DNA from: Cryomorphaceae bacterium
Lineage (GTDB): Bacteria > Bacteroidota > Bacteroidia > Flavobacteriales_D > Crocinitomicaceae
Direction: 5' to 3'
DNA length: 8,409 nucleotides
NCBI GenBank assembly: GCA_027485365.1
Contig: JAIXRD010000184.1
Location: 1 to 8,409, forward strand
The position numbers were made by a program, and so were the translations under genes. Shown one piece after another: positions 1 through 8,100 of this stretch (positions are counted from its first letter, which is position 1; each line of letters starts with the position of its first letter). The notes beneath the pieces were generated by a model. That model was given only the letters and a program-made list of their open reading frames with translations. It was not told the origin of the DNA and made no database searches.

Positions 1-1317
1 ATCCGTGATTACGATGTATACGTTGGTAAGAACATGGAATTCAAGGTGGTGAAAATCAACGAAGAATTTAGAAATGTTGTTGTTTCTCATAAAGCGCTTA
101 TTGAAGCTGAAATTGAAGAGCAGAAAAAACAAATCATCTCTGGTCTTGAAAAAGGACAAGTATTGGAAGGTGTTGTTAAAAATATCACTTCATACGGTGT
201 ATTCATCGATCTTGGTGGTGTAGACGGATTAATTCACATTACAGACCTTTCCTGGGGTCGCGTGAACCATCCAGAAGAATTACTAGAGCTTGACCAAAAA
301 ATCAACGTAGTAATCCTTGATTTTGATGATGACAAAAAACGAATTGCATTAGGATTGAAACAACTTCAACCACATCCATGGGATTCACTTGACGTGAACT
401 TAAATGTTGGTGATAAAGTTTCTGGTAAAGTAGTGGTTATGGCTGACTACGGTGCGTTTATTGAAATCGCAGCGGGTGTTGAAGGATTAATTCACGTTTC
501 AGAAATGTCTTGGTCTCAACACTTACGTAGTGCGCAAGATTTCATGAAAATCGGAGATACTGTTGAGGCAGTTATTTTAACACTTGATAGAGATGAGCGC
601 AAAATGAGTCTTGGAATCAAACAATTGATGACAGATCCATGGAGTGAAATCGAAAGCAAATATGGTGTTGATTCTAAGCACACTGCTAAAGTTCGAAACT
701 TCACCAACTTTGGTGTATTTGTTGAACTTGAAGAAGGTGTTGATGGATTAATTCATATTTCTGATTTATCTTGGCAAAAGAAAATCAAGCATCCATCAGA
801 ATTCTGTAAAGTTGGTGATATGCTAGATGTAATTGTAATGGAAATCGATCGTGAAAACCGTAGAATTTCTCTAGGTCACAAACAATTGGAAGAAAATCCA
901 TGGGATGTGTTCGAAGGAACGTTTGCTGAAGGCTCAACGCACTCAGGAACGATCACTGAAATGAAAGACAAATCTGGTATTGTTTCTCTTCCTTATGGAG
1001 TTGAAGGAATTTGTCCAAGTAAGCATTTACGTAAGGCAGATGGTTCTAACGCGAAAGTGGAAGAAACCCTTGATTTCGTTGTGATTGAATTCAACAAGGA
1101 TGCTAAGAAAATTGTTTTATCTCACACTCGAACGTTTGATGATACACAAGAAGCTCCTGCACCAGCAGCTAAACCAGCAAAAGGTGCTAAGAAAGCAAGC
1201 ACAGGTTCAAACACTGACGAAGCAGTTAAAGCAATCAACAAAGGAAATGAAAAATCTACCCTTGGTGATTTAGATGCATTAGCAGGATTGAAAGAAAAAA
1301 TGGAGAAAGGCGAATAA
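1..1317 (+). CDS. rpsA: 30S ribosomal protein S1, 3' part (5' end outside window)
   Basis: S1 binds mRNA on the small ribosomal subunit through repeated OB-fold S1 domains. The frame is open from base 1, so the first ATG (34) is internal and the true start lies upstream; 438 residues are visible. They comprise the tail of one S1 domain, three canonical domains (visible residues about 52-122, 137-209 and 222-296, each with a YG(V/A)F(I/V)-type or FGVFV strand, a (V/G)GLIH(I/V) motif and a closing LGxKQL...PW), and a divergent last domain (311-378) ending in VLSHTRTF. Alignment by eye with the six-domain E. coli protein places these as the end of domain 2 plus domains 3-6. The C-terminus has an Ala/Pro/Lys-rich linker (about 383-401) and then STLGDLDALAGLKEKMEKGE, a tail I associate with Bacteroidota S1. 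An intrinsic terminator follows, so the gene ends its transcript. Identification is very secure. Confidence 0.97.
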   Translation: MRDYDVYVGKNMEFKVVKINEEFRNVVVSHKALIEAEIEEQKKQIISGLEKGQVLEGVVKNITSYGVFIDLGGVDGLIHITDLSWGRVNHPEELLELDQKINVVILDFDDDKKRIALGLKQLQPHPWDSLDVNLNVGDKVSGKVVVMADYGAFIEIAAGVEGLIHVSEMSWSQHLRSAQDFMKIGDTVEAVILTLDRDERKMSLGIKQLMTDPWSEIESKYGVDSKHTAKVRNFTNFGVFVELEEGVDGLIHISDLSWQKKIKHPSEFCKVGDMLDVIVMEIDRENRRISLGHKQLEENPWDVFEGTFAEGSTHSGTITEMKDKSGIVSLPYGVEGICPSKHLRKADGSNAKVEETLDFVVIEFNKDAKKIVLSHTRTFDDTQEAPAPAAKPAKGAKKASTGSNTDEAVKAINKGNEKSTLGDLDALAGLKEKMEKGE

Positions 1318-1340
1318 GCCCTATTCAATATAACTAATTT

Positions 1341-1369
1341 AAAGAGGTCTTCGGACCTCTTTTTTTTTT
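1341..1369 (+). terminator. Rho-independent terminator of rpsA
   Basis: A perfect 9-bp stem pairs AAAGAGGTC (1341-1349) with GACCTCTTT (1354-1362) around a TTCG loop. The C(UUCG)G arrangement is an exceptionally stable tetraloop. The T tract covers 1360-1369, overlapping the stem base. It lies 23 bases after the rpsA stop. The opposite strand lacks a comparable T run, so it should act in the + direction only. It isolates rpsA from uvrB. Confidence 0.95.
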
Positions 1370-1427
1370 GGACTTAGAACCAAACAATACGTAGAGTATT
1401 TGCTATTAATTCCCCTACCTTTACACC

Positions 1428-3434
1428 ATGGATTTTGAATTGGTTTCTGCATACCAACCCACCGGGGATCAACCTGAGGCGATTCGTCAATTGATTGAGG
1501 GAGTAAACGCAGGGATAACATTTCAAACCTTATTGGGAGTAACAGGTAGCGGTAAAACCTTTACCATGGCTAATGTGATTGAACAGGTTAAAAAACCAAC
1601 CTTGATTCTTTCACACAACAAGACCTTAGCCGCACAATTATTTGCTGAATTCAAACAGTTTTTCCCTAATAATGCCGTAGAATACTTCGTTTCTTATTAC
1701 GACTACTATCAACCGGAAGCCTATATTCCCGTTACCAACACCTACATTGAAAAAGACCTTTCGATTAACGATGAAATTGAAAAACTCAGGTTATCCGCTT
1801 CATCCGCCCTACTCTCTGGTCGTAGAGACATTATCGTTGTTGCATCGGTTTCTTGTATTTATGGAATCGGAAATCCCAACGAATTTAAGAAGAGCATTCT
1901 CCCCATTCATGTGGGCATGGAAGTTCCAAGAAACAAATTTCTACATCGATTGGTTGAGAATTTATATACCCGCAGCGAAGAAGTCTTTGAACGAGGAATG
2001 TTTCGAGTTACAGGCGACACGGTCGATATTTATTTAGCATATGCAGATCATGTGGTAAGAATCTTATTTTTTGGTGATGAAATCGAAGGGATCCAATCCA
2101 TTGACCCAGTAACCAGTCATGTGTTTGAAACGCACACTGAGTTAAACTTGTATCCTGCAAACCTGTTTGTTTCAAGTCCTGAAAATACCTTGCAAGCTAT
2201 ACACCAGATTCAAGATGATCTCGTGTTTCAAGTGGATCAATTCAAAAAAAACGGACGCTTAGAAGAAGCAAATCGCCTGTATGAACGGGTTTCCTATGAC
2301 CTTGAAATGATTCGAGAACTCGGTTATTGCTCAGGAATTGAGAATTATTCCCGGTATTTCGACAACCGTCAGCCCGGTGATCGCCCCTTTTGTTTGCTCG
2401 ATTATTTCCCCGAAGACTACCTCATGATGGTGGACGAAAGCCACGTGACCTTACCTCAAGTAAAAGGGATGTATGGAGGAGACAGGGCACGAAAAATAAA
2501 CTTGGTAGAATATGGGTTTCGCCTACAGGCTGCAATCGATAATCGACCTTTGAAATATGAAGAATTTGAAGGACTGCTCAACCAGTGTGTATTTGTTTCG
2601 GCTACTCCGGCGGCCTTAGAAATTGAACTTTCGGAAGGCGTCATGGTTGAACAAGTTATCCGTCCTACGGGCCTACTCGACCCCATTATTGAAGTTCGCC
2701 CTAGCCGCTTTCAAATCGATAACTTAATAGAAGAAATTCAAGCGCGAGTTGCATTGAATGAACGTGCCTTAGTTACTACGCTCACCAAACGAATGGCTGA
2801 AGAACTGCAAAAATACCTTACCAAAGTTGGTGTTAATTGCCAGTACATACACAGCGACATTGACACCTTGGACCGGGTAGAAATCTTGCGTGAGCTTCGC
2901 ATTGGAACCTTCGATGTATTGGTTGGGGTTAACTTACTGCGCGAAGGACTCGACTTAGCCGAAGTGTCGTTGGTTGCAATATTGGATGCCGACAAAGAAG
3001 GGTTCCTAAGGAATGTGAAATCATTGGTTCAAACGGTTGGACGTGCTGCACGGAACGTGAATGGTCGTGTTATCATGTATGCCGACAAGATGACTGAATC
3101 AATGCGCTTAACAATTGAAGAAACAGAACGTCGGCGAAGCATTCAAATCGCATACAACGAAGCCCATGGTCTTTCTCCCCAGCCTTTGAATAAGCCCATC
3201 GATTCGGGACTAAAAAACAGCTCCAAACAAGACAATAGCTACAAGCAGCCAAAAAACATCAGTAACATCAACGAATCGCAGCACAACTATAAGAACCTAC
3301 AAGAGCTTGAAAAAGCAATAAAACAGTTTAAAAAAGAGATGCAACGTGCTGCAAAGGAATTAGATTTTATCTTAGCGGCATCAATTCGAGATCAAATAAT
3401 CGCATTGGAAAAATTAAAAGATTCATTTATATGA
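1428..3434 (+). CDS. uvrB: UvrABC excinuclease subunit B
   Basis: UvrB is the damage-verifying helicase-like subunit of nucleotide excision repair; it is loaded by UvrA and recruits UvrC for incision. The 668-residue length is normal. Visible motifs are Walker A GVTGSGKTF (37-45, K43), the DNA-gripping beta-hairpin around YYDYYQPEAYIP (90-101), Walker B DESH (336-339), VSATP (motif III), GVNLLREGLDL (500-510) and QTVGRAARN (535-543). A C-terminal UVR helix pair (about 624-668, ELEKAIKQFKKEM...) that contacts UvrC follows a low-complexity polar linker (about 578-623). Position 511 is Ala where I recall Pro as common (GLDxPEVSL). The ATG is chosen because MDFELVSAYQPTGDQPEAI matches the family N-terminus. 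The start has no Shine-Dalgarno, as expected for this phylum. The stop overlaps the next gene's start by ATGA. No SOS box could be recognised with confidence. Confidence 0.98.
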   Translation: MDFELVSAYQPTGDQPEAIRQLIEGVNAGITFQTLLGVTGSGKTFTMANVIEQVKKPTLILSHNKTLAAQLFAEFKQFFPNNAVEYFVSYYDYYQPEAYIPVTNTYIEKDLSINDEIEKLRLSASSALLSGRRDIIVVASVSCIYGIGNPNEFKKSILPIHVGMEVPRNKFLHRLVENLYTRSEEVFERGMFRVTGDTVDIYLAYADHVVRILFFGDEIEGIQSIDPVTSHVFETHTELNLYPANLFVSSPENTLQAIHQIQDDLVFQVDQFKKNGRLEEANRLYERVSYDLEMIRELGYCSGIENYSRYFDNRQPGDRPFCLLDYFPEDYLMMVDESHVTLPQVKGMYGGDRARKINLVEYGFRLQAAIDNRPLKYEEFEGLLNQCVFVSATPAALEIELSEGVMVEQVIRPTGLLDPIIEVRPSRFQIDNLIEEIQARVALNERALVTTLTKRMAEELQKYLTKVGVNCQYIHSDIDTLDRVEILRELRIGTFDVLVGVNLLREGLDLAEVSLVAILDADKEGFLRNVKSLVQTVGRAARNVNGRVIMYADKMTESMRLTIEETERRRSIQIAYNEAHGLSPQPLNKPIDSGLKNSSKQDNSYKQPKNISNINESQHNYKNLQELEKAIKQFKKEMQRAAKELDFILAASIRDQIIALEKLKDSFI

Positions 3435-3739
3435 AACAGTTATCTATACTCAGAATTTTGGCTATTTCGGAAGGGATTTCCTATATCGCCTTTGGCATTA
3501 CTATGCCCATCAAATACCTCATGCATTGGCCCCTACCAAATTACATCGTTGGTATGAGCCATGGATTGCTTTTCATAGCATATTGTCTTTGGGTATTGAT
3601 TGTAGGAATACGTTTTAAAAAGAAGGTTGAATTTTATGTGGTTGGATGGCTCATGTCCTTGATACCCTTAGGAACCTTTTGGTTTGAACGTAAATACCTT
3701 AAAAATTCGGAGCTAAAGGAAACCGAACTTTTGGATTAA
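3431..3739 (+). CDS. DUF3817 family small integral membrane protein
   Basis: A 102-residue inner-membrane protein of unknown function. Three hydrophobic segments are visible, at about residues 5-27, 38-60 and 68-86, separated by short loops; the loop after the second is basic (RFKKK, 61-65). The pattern EGISY (14-18), MPIKY (25-29), GMSHG (41-45) and IPLGTFWFE (78-86) fits the DUF3817 family as I remember it. The C-terminal tail is polar and acidic. The ATG overlaps the uvrB stop in an ATGA junction, so the two are almost certainly cotranscribed and probably translationally coupled. Nothing in the sequence connects its role to DNA repair. Coding status is well supported by the overlap, length and family pattern; the family name is from memory of its motifs. 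Confidence 0.87.
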   Translation: MKQLSILRILAISEGISYIAFGITMPIKYLMHWPLPNYIVGMSHGLLFIAYCLWVLIVGIRFKKKVEFYVVGWLMSLIPLGTFWFERKYLKNSELKETELLD

Positions 3740-3783
3740 GAAGTTTAACAAAAAACCAATCTCATCCCACGAACACTGTTGAT

Positions 3784-4263
3784 ATGATCAACCCCGAATA
3801 TCAAAAATCACTAAACAAAAGCGCCGAATCCCACAAGGAAATAAGGTCTTTCTTGAAGAAAGTTAGGAAGCACAAAGAGCTTGACACGATTTTTCGGGAG
3901 GCGCATGAAAAGGCCTTTGAAAAAATAGATTGCTTACAATGTGCTAATTGTTGCAAGACAACCTCCCCTATTTTTCGAGACACAGATATTCGAAGAATTG
4001 CGAAGCATCTTCGAATTAAGGAATCAAAATTCATTAGCGATTACTTGCGCATGGATGAAGATTCTGATTATGTACTACAAAAGAGCCCCTGTGCATTTCT
4101 TGGGGAGGATAACGCATGTAGCATTTATGAGCATCGTCCACTCGCATGCCGTGAATACCCACACACCAACAGGAAATACATGCACCAAGTACTCGATATT
4201 ACGGATAAAAATGCACATATATGTCCAGCGGTGGCTGACATTGTATTTCAACTCATGGGTTAA
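3784..4263 (+). CDS. YkgJ-type cysteine-cluster (CxxCxxCC) protein
   Basis: A 159-residue soluble protein of the CxxCxxCC family (YkgJ-like), thought to bind zinc or an iron-sulfur cluster; members are often labelled Fe-S oxidoreductases without proof of a reaction. The defining motif is C50-LQ-C53-AN-C56-C57. Further cysteines at C103 (SPCAFL), C112 (ACSIYEHRPLACREYP), C122 and C147 (HICPA) give eight in all, in the family arrangement, including the characteristic Y-x-x-RPxxCR stretch at 115-123. The first 45 residues are charged and helical-looking, with no signal peptide or membrane segment, so it is probably cytoplasmic. The ATG follows a 44-base gap after the DUF3817 gene, with no terminator seen. 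It ends 18 bases before the glycosyltransferase start. Family membership is firm; biochemical function is unknown. Confidence 0.92.
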   Translation: MINPEYQKSLNKSAESHKEIRSFLKKVRKHKELDTIFREAHEKAFEKIDCLQCANCCKTTSPIFRDTDIRRIAKHLRIKESKFISDYLRMDEDSDYVLQKSPCAFLGEDNACSIYEHRPLACREYPHTNRKYMHQVLDITDKNAHICPAVADIVFQLMG

Positions 4264-4276
4264 TTGCTTATTTTTG
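4246..4276 (+). promoter_or_regulatory. Possible Bacteroidota-type promoter before the glycosyltransferase
   Basis: TATTTTTG at 4269-4276 matches the phylum's -7 consensus TAnnTTTG exactly. TTTC at 4246-4249, 19 bases upstream, is one mismatch from the -33 element TTTG. Transcription would begin around 4281-4283, practically on the ATG at 4282, implying a leaderless message. Such matches arise by chance in AT-rich DNA, so this is tentative. Confidence 0.25.
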
Positions 4277-4281
4277 AAGGA

Positions 4282-5082
4282 ATGCCTGTCACACTGATTA
4301 TTACCGTTTATAAAGATTACAATGCGCTTGAACGTGTATTGGATTCTGTGTGTAAGCAAACTCAGATCCCAAAACAGCTCATCATTGCACACGATGCAAT
4401 AGACGACTTGATTCATAATACTATGGATCGATTTAAGTCAAAACTGAATATCACATACATTAATCAGGAGGATACCGGTTTTAATAAGAATCGTATTCTG
4501 AATAAAGCAATCCTTCTTGCAACCTGTGATAAGTTAGTGTTTATCGATGGAGATTGTATTTTACACCCTGCGTTTATTGCGGCTCATCAAGCGTATATTA
4601 AGACAGGAACTTACACTGCCGGCCGTCGATTGGATTTAGATGCTGTAAGTTCTGATCGAATTCGCAACGAAGGAATTAATTCAATCAACTTATTGCGCCT
4701 TTTGGCTAATAAAACAAAGCGCGTGGAGGAAGGAATATATTTTCATGGAACTCCTTTACAAATTAACAAGCCCGCACGACTCCTTGGATGTAATATGGGC
4801 TGGCATAAGCAGGACCTTATTGCCCTAAATGGTTTTGACATGGACTATATTCTACCGGGCTATGGAGAAGATACGGACATTGAACACCGTGCCGCATTGA
4901 TGGGGATGCGTTCCGCTAATTTACGCTGGAAAGCGATTCAATATCATTTATTTCATGAACGACCGGAACGTGAAGAGGACATCACTCAAAGTCGCAACAT
5001 GTTTGAAAAAAAGAAGGAAATTGGTTATTATTTTTGTGAGCATGGATTAACCAACCTTGATTTAAAATTTCCACATGAATAG
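4282..5082 (+). CDS. Family 2 glycosyltransferase
   Basis: A 266-residue cytoplasmic glycosyltransferase with a GT-A fold, expected to move a sugar from a nucleotide-sugar donor to an unknown acceptor. The N-terminus MPVTLIITVYKDYNALERVLDSV is a typical first strand and helix of the family. The metal and nucleotide-binding DxD motif is DGD at 89-91 (LVFIDGDCIL). GCNMGW (about 172) and GYGEDTDIEHRAA (193-205) form the acceptor/catalytic ED region seen in enzymes with a galactosyltransferase-like C-terminal part. H222 and H225 follow in a HLFHE segment. There are no membrane helices. I prefer ATG 4282 over an in-frame TTG at 4264, since the family begins right at this point. Neighbours are the cysteine-cluster gene upstream and a secreted giant protein 46 bases downstream. 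Substrate cannot be read from sequence; protein or polysaccharide glycosylation are both open. Confidence 0.91.
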   Translation: MPVTLIITVYKDYNALERVLDSVCKQTQIPKQLIIAHDAIDDLIHNTMDRFKSKLNITYINQEDTGFNKNRILNKAILLATCDKLVFIDGDCILHPAFIAAHQAYIKTGTYTAGRRLDLDAVSSDRIRNEGINSINLLRLLANKTKRVEEGIYFHGTPLQINKPARLLGCNMGWHKQDLIALNGFDMDYILPGYGEDTDIEHRAALMGMRSANLRWKAIQYHLFHERPEREEDITQSRNMFEKKKEIGYYFCEHGLTNLDLKFPHE

Positions 5083-5128
5083 ATACAACTAATGTTATGC
5101 CCGCAACGTCTCTTTCTCGCTTAATTCT

Positions 5129-5185
5129 ATGAAACCACTCCTATTTCCTCTGCTTCTTATTTTTATTGCATTTCAATCTCTTGGT
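5129..5185 (+). other. Signal peptide of the giant surface protein
   Basis: Residues 1-19 have a single Lys at position 2, a strongly hydrophobic core (LLFPLLLIFIAF) and a small-residue end S17-L18-G19 before Q20. This fits Sec export with signal peptidase I cleavage. No cysteine follows the core, so it is not a lipoprotein. Confidence 0.88.
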
Positions 5186-8100
5186 CAACGAGCAAAAGAT
5201 GGTTCGTATACCGTAACATCCTTGAATGCTTTAGTTAATAGTTATACCGTACTTAATGCCAATGCCACTGCCGGACAATCCTTAATAACCGTTGCATCAA
5301 ACACGATGGTTGGAGGTTTTTTCCAAGGCGTATTGACTCCTGGAGATTTAATTATGATCATTCAGATGCAAGGGGTTAATTTAAATGTGGATACCTATCC
5401 AGCCAGTGAATTTGTAAGCTCAGGCGGCCAATTCTGGGGACCCTATACGACACCTCAAGGACATATTAATGATTGGAACCAGCACATCCCGTTGTGGGGA
5501 GAAATCACAAACTATAACAATGCAGGAAAATTCGAATTGGCTGAAGTAAAATCTATTTCTGGCGCCAATACCATCAGTTTGATGTGTCCGTTGACGAATA
5601 GCTACACAAGCGCAGGACGTGTGCAAATCGTTCGAATTCCGCGGTTTGCAAACCTTACCTTGAATTCAAATACGTCGATTGTTCCAAGTTTATGGAATGG
5701 TTCAACGGGAGGCGTCGTTGCCGTAGAGGTGAACGGTAATTTATTAATTAATGCCAATGCTAAAATTTCAGCAAGTGCCTATGGATTCAGAGGCGGGGTA
5801 ACAGAAGACCAAACGCTTGGTAGTCCCCCCGGAAATGTTAACGACATTGGGTTTTGTGCGTCACATGTCGCTACGCAAGGTGGGGAAAAAGGAGAAAGTA
5901 TTGCAGGATTTTATACAGAATATGACGCCATTTATTCCAGATATTGCAAAAGTGCACCAGCCAATGGCGGGGGCGGGGGAAATAACCACAATGCTGGCGG
6001 CGGTGGAGGATGCAATGTAGGTAACACCGCGCAAACCTATACTGGAAAAGGAGTTCCCAATCCTTTATATAATGTAAATTGGAACCTCGAAGCCGCAGGA
6101 ATGGGTGGATCGATTAGTCCAGGAGGCGGAAGAGGCGGATATTCAGGCGCCACGGTGAATCAAAATGAAAATACGGTTGGACCGAACAATACCACTTGGG
6201 GTGGTGATTATCGCAGAAAGGAAGGCGGGCTTGGTGGACATCCACTCGCACAAGACAATACGCGAATTTTCGTTGGCGGTGGTGGTGGGGCAGGAGATCA
6301 AAACAACGCCCAAGGAGGTAATGGTGGTCGAGGTGGCGGCATTGCCTACATAAAAGTTTACGGAACAATTTCTGGAAGCGGATCTATCGAAGCAAATGGA
6401 GCAAATGGCGTAAATGCTAATCCGAACGGTCAAACAGCACTTCAAGCCTCAACGCAGAAATTCGGAAATGATGGCGCGGGCGGTGCAGGCGGAGGCGGAT
6501 CAATTTATATCTCAAACTCAACAGCAATTCCAAATACATTGACACTTCAAGCCAATGGAGGAAATGGAGGAAATCAAGTAATTTCTTTTGGCGCATTTGC
6601 CTCTTCTCCAACCATGGAAGCGGATGGACCCGGCGGCGGCGGAGGCGGCGGATACATTTCTATTTCATCGGGTACACCCATTCAACAAGTAAATGGCGGA
6701 GCATCAGGCGTTACGAATTCAACATTTGTACCAAATTTCCCGCCAAATGGTGCAACAGGAGGTGCCGTTGGAATAACAAACACCAATGCCTCATTTTACG
6801 ATATCATAGCCGCAAACGATACCATTTGTGGTAATGGCAGTGTTACCTTAAGCGCATCCACTGTTGGTAACCCACCCGCTGGTAATTTAACATGGTATAC
6901 CACCCCGTTTGGTAATACCATTGTCGCTACAGGAAATTCATACACGACCCCAAACTTAAACACCACAACTACCTACTACATTGGAATTTGTCCAGGTTCC
7001 TTTAGAAAACCGGTAACCGTTGTCATTGGCTCAGCTCCTTTAATCACTGGAATTCCCACCATTACGAACGCAACCTGCTTAACACCCGGTTCTATCACAG
7101 GATTGACCGTAAATGGCGGAGCCCAACCTTATTCTTATTCATGGTCGAACAACGGAGGAAATACCCTAAATCTAACCAATGCTCCTGCTGGCACCTATAC
7201 ACTTACCGTTTCAGACGCGGCAGGTTGTTCTACCACTTCTGCTCCGTATACAATTACCGGAACGAGCGGACCAACTGTAAATACAACCGCTGCGCTAATT
7301 ACACCGCAATCCTGCAATGGTTCGATGGGTTCCATTAACGGAATAACTACTACAGGAACCAATTTAACCTATTCATGGAGTAATAACGGAGGTAACGCAC
7401 TAAACCCAATCGGCTTGGCAAGCGGATCTTATACCCTTACGGTAACAGATGCTAACGGATGTACGGCAACAAGTAGTCCTTTAACTGTACCATTCACTCA
7501 AGGACCAAGCATTAATAGCAGTCAAGCTGTATATTCATTAGAACATTGTGGACAAGGCGATGGAGGAATTAGTGGGATTACAGCAACTGGTGCAGGAATC
7601 CAATACCAATGGACTCCGGGCAACAGCAACTCGGTCAATCTTAGTAATGTAGCGGCCGGACAATATACCCTTGTAGTAACTGATCAAAATAACTGTACGG
7701 ATACATTAGGCCCACTTACCATTCAGGCTTCTACCCCACCTGTTATTGATACAAGTTCAATTCAAGTATTAAATGAACTTTGCGGACAAAACAATGGAGG
7801 TATTTCTGGTATAACAGTTAGCGGTGGCACTGCCCCATTAAGCTACCTTTGGTCGAACCAACAAACTACCCTAAATATCCCGAATGGTTTAGCGCCAGGT
7901 TCTTATTCCTTGGTAGTGACGGATAATGAAGGGTGTATGGACAGCATTACCGGAATAACAATTAGTTCCACTGGAGGTCCTTCCATTGATACAACGCAGT
8001 TGCTAATTACGCCAGTGGGTTGTGCAGGGGAAGCAGGTTCAATTTCAGGAATTACCAGCAATGGTAATGGGATTCAATACAGCTGGAATAATTCAGTTAA

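Noticed and set aside
1367..1402. TTTG at 1367-1370 and TTTG at 1399-1402 as a uvrB promoter
   Set aside because: The second lacks the TA at the right distance (AGTATTTG), and the first is part of the terminator T tract with poor spacing. A uvrB promoter must be in this gap but I cannot place it.
1339..1521. Minus-strand frame over the rpsA-uvrB gap
   Set aside because: It covers the terminator and the uvrB N-terminus and its product resembles no known protein.
4264..4281. TTG start that would extend the glycosyltransferase by six residues (MLIFEG)
   Set aside because: The ATG at 4282 begins exactly where the family's first beta-strand begins, and TTG starts are rare; the extension adds nothing recognisable.
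4075..4416. 113-codon minus-strand frame across the cysteine-cluster/glycosyltransferase junction
   Set aside because: It lies opposite two well-supported genes, its product is Cys/His-rich without family resemblance, and it looks like an antisense shadow.
5002..5036. TATTTTTG at 5029-5036 with TTTG at 5002-5005 as a promoter for the giant protein
   Set aside because: The -7 match is exact but the spacing of 23 bases is too long and it lies inside the glycosyltransferase coding region; chance matches of this length are expected.
5083..5128. Terminator between the glycosyltransferase and the giant protein gene
   Set aside because: No stem longer than about three pairs and no T tract after one could be found in this gap.
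5825..5979. C6 run at 5825-5830 and two G5 runs at 5969-5979 as phase-variation sites
   Set aside because: The homopolymers are shorter than typical contingency tracts and are explained by Pro and Gly codons; the frame is intact.
5817..7338. Several 62-100 codon frames on both strands inside the giant surface protein
   Set aside because: They are out-of-frame readings of the continuous 5129 frame, with low-complexity products caused by the Gly and Thr/Asn codons.
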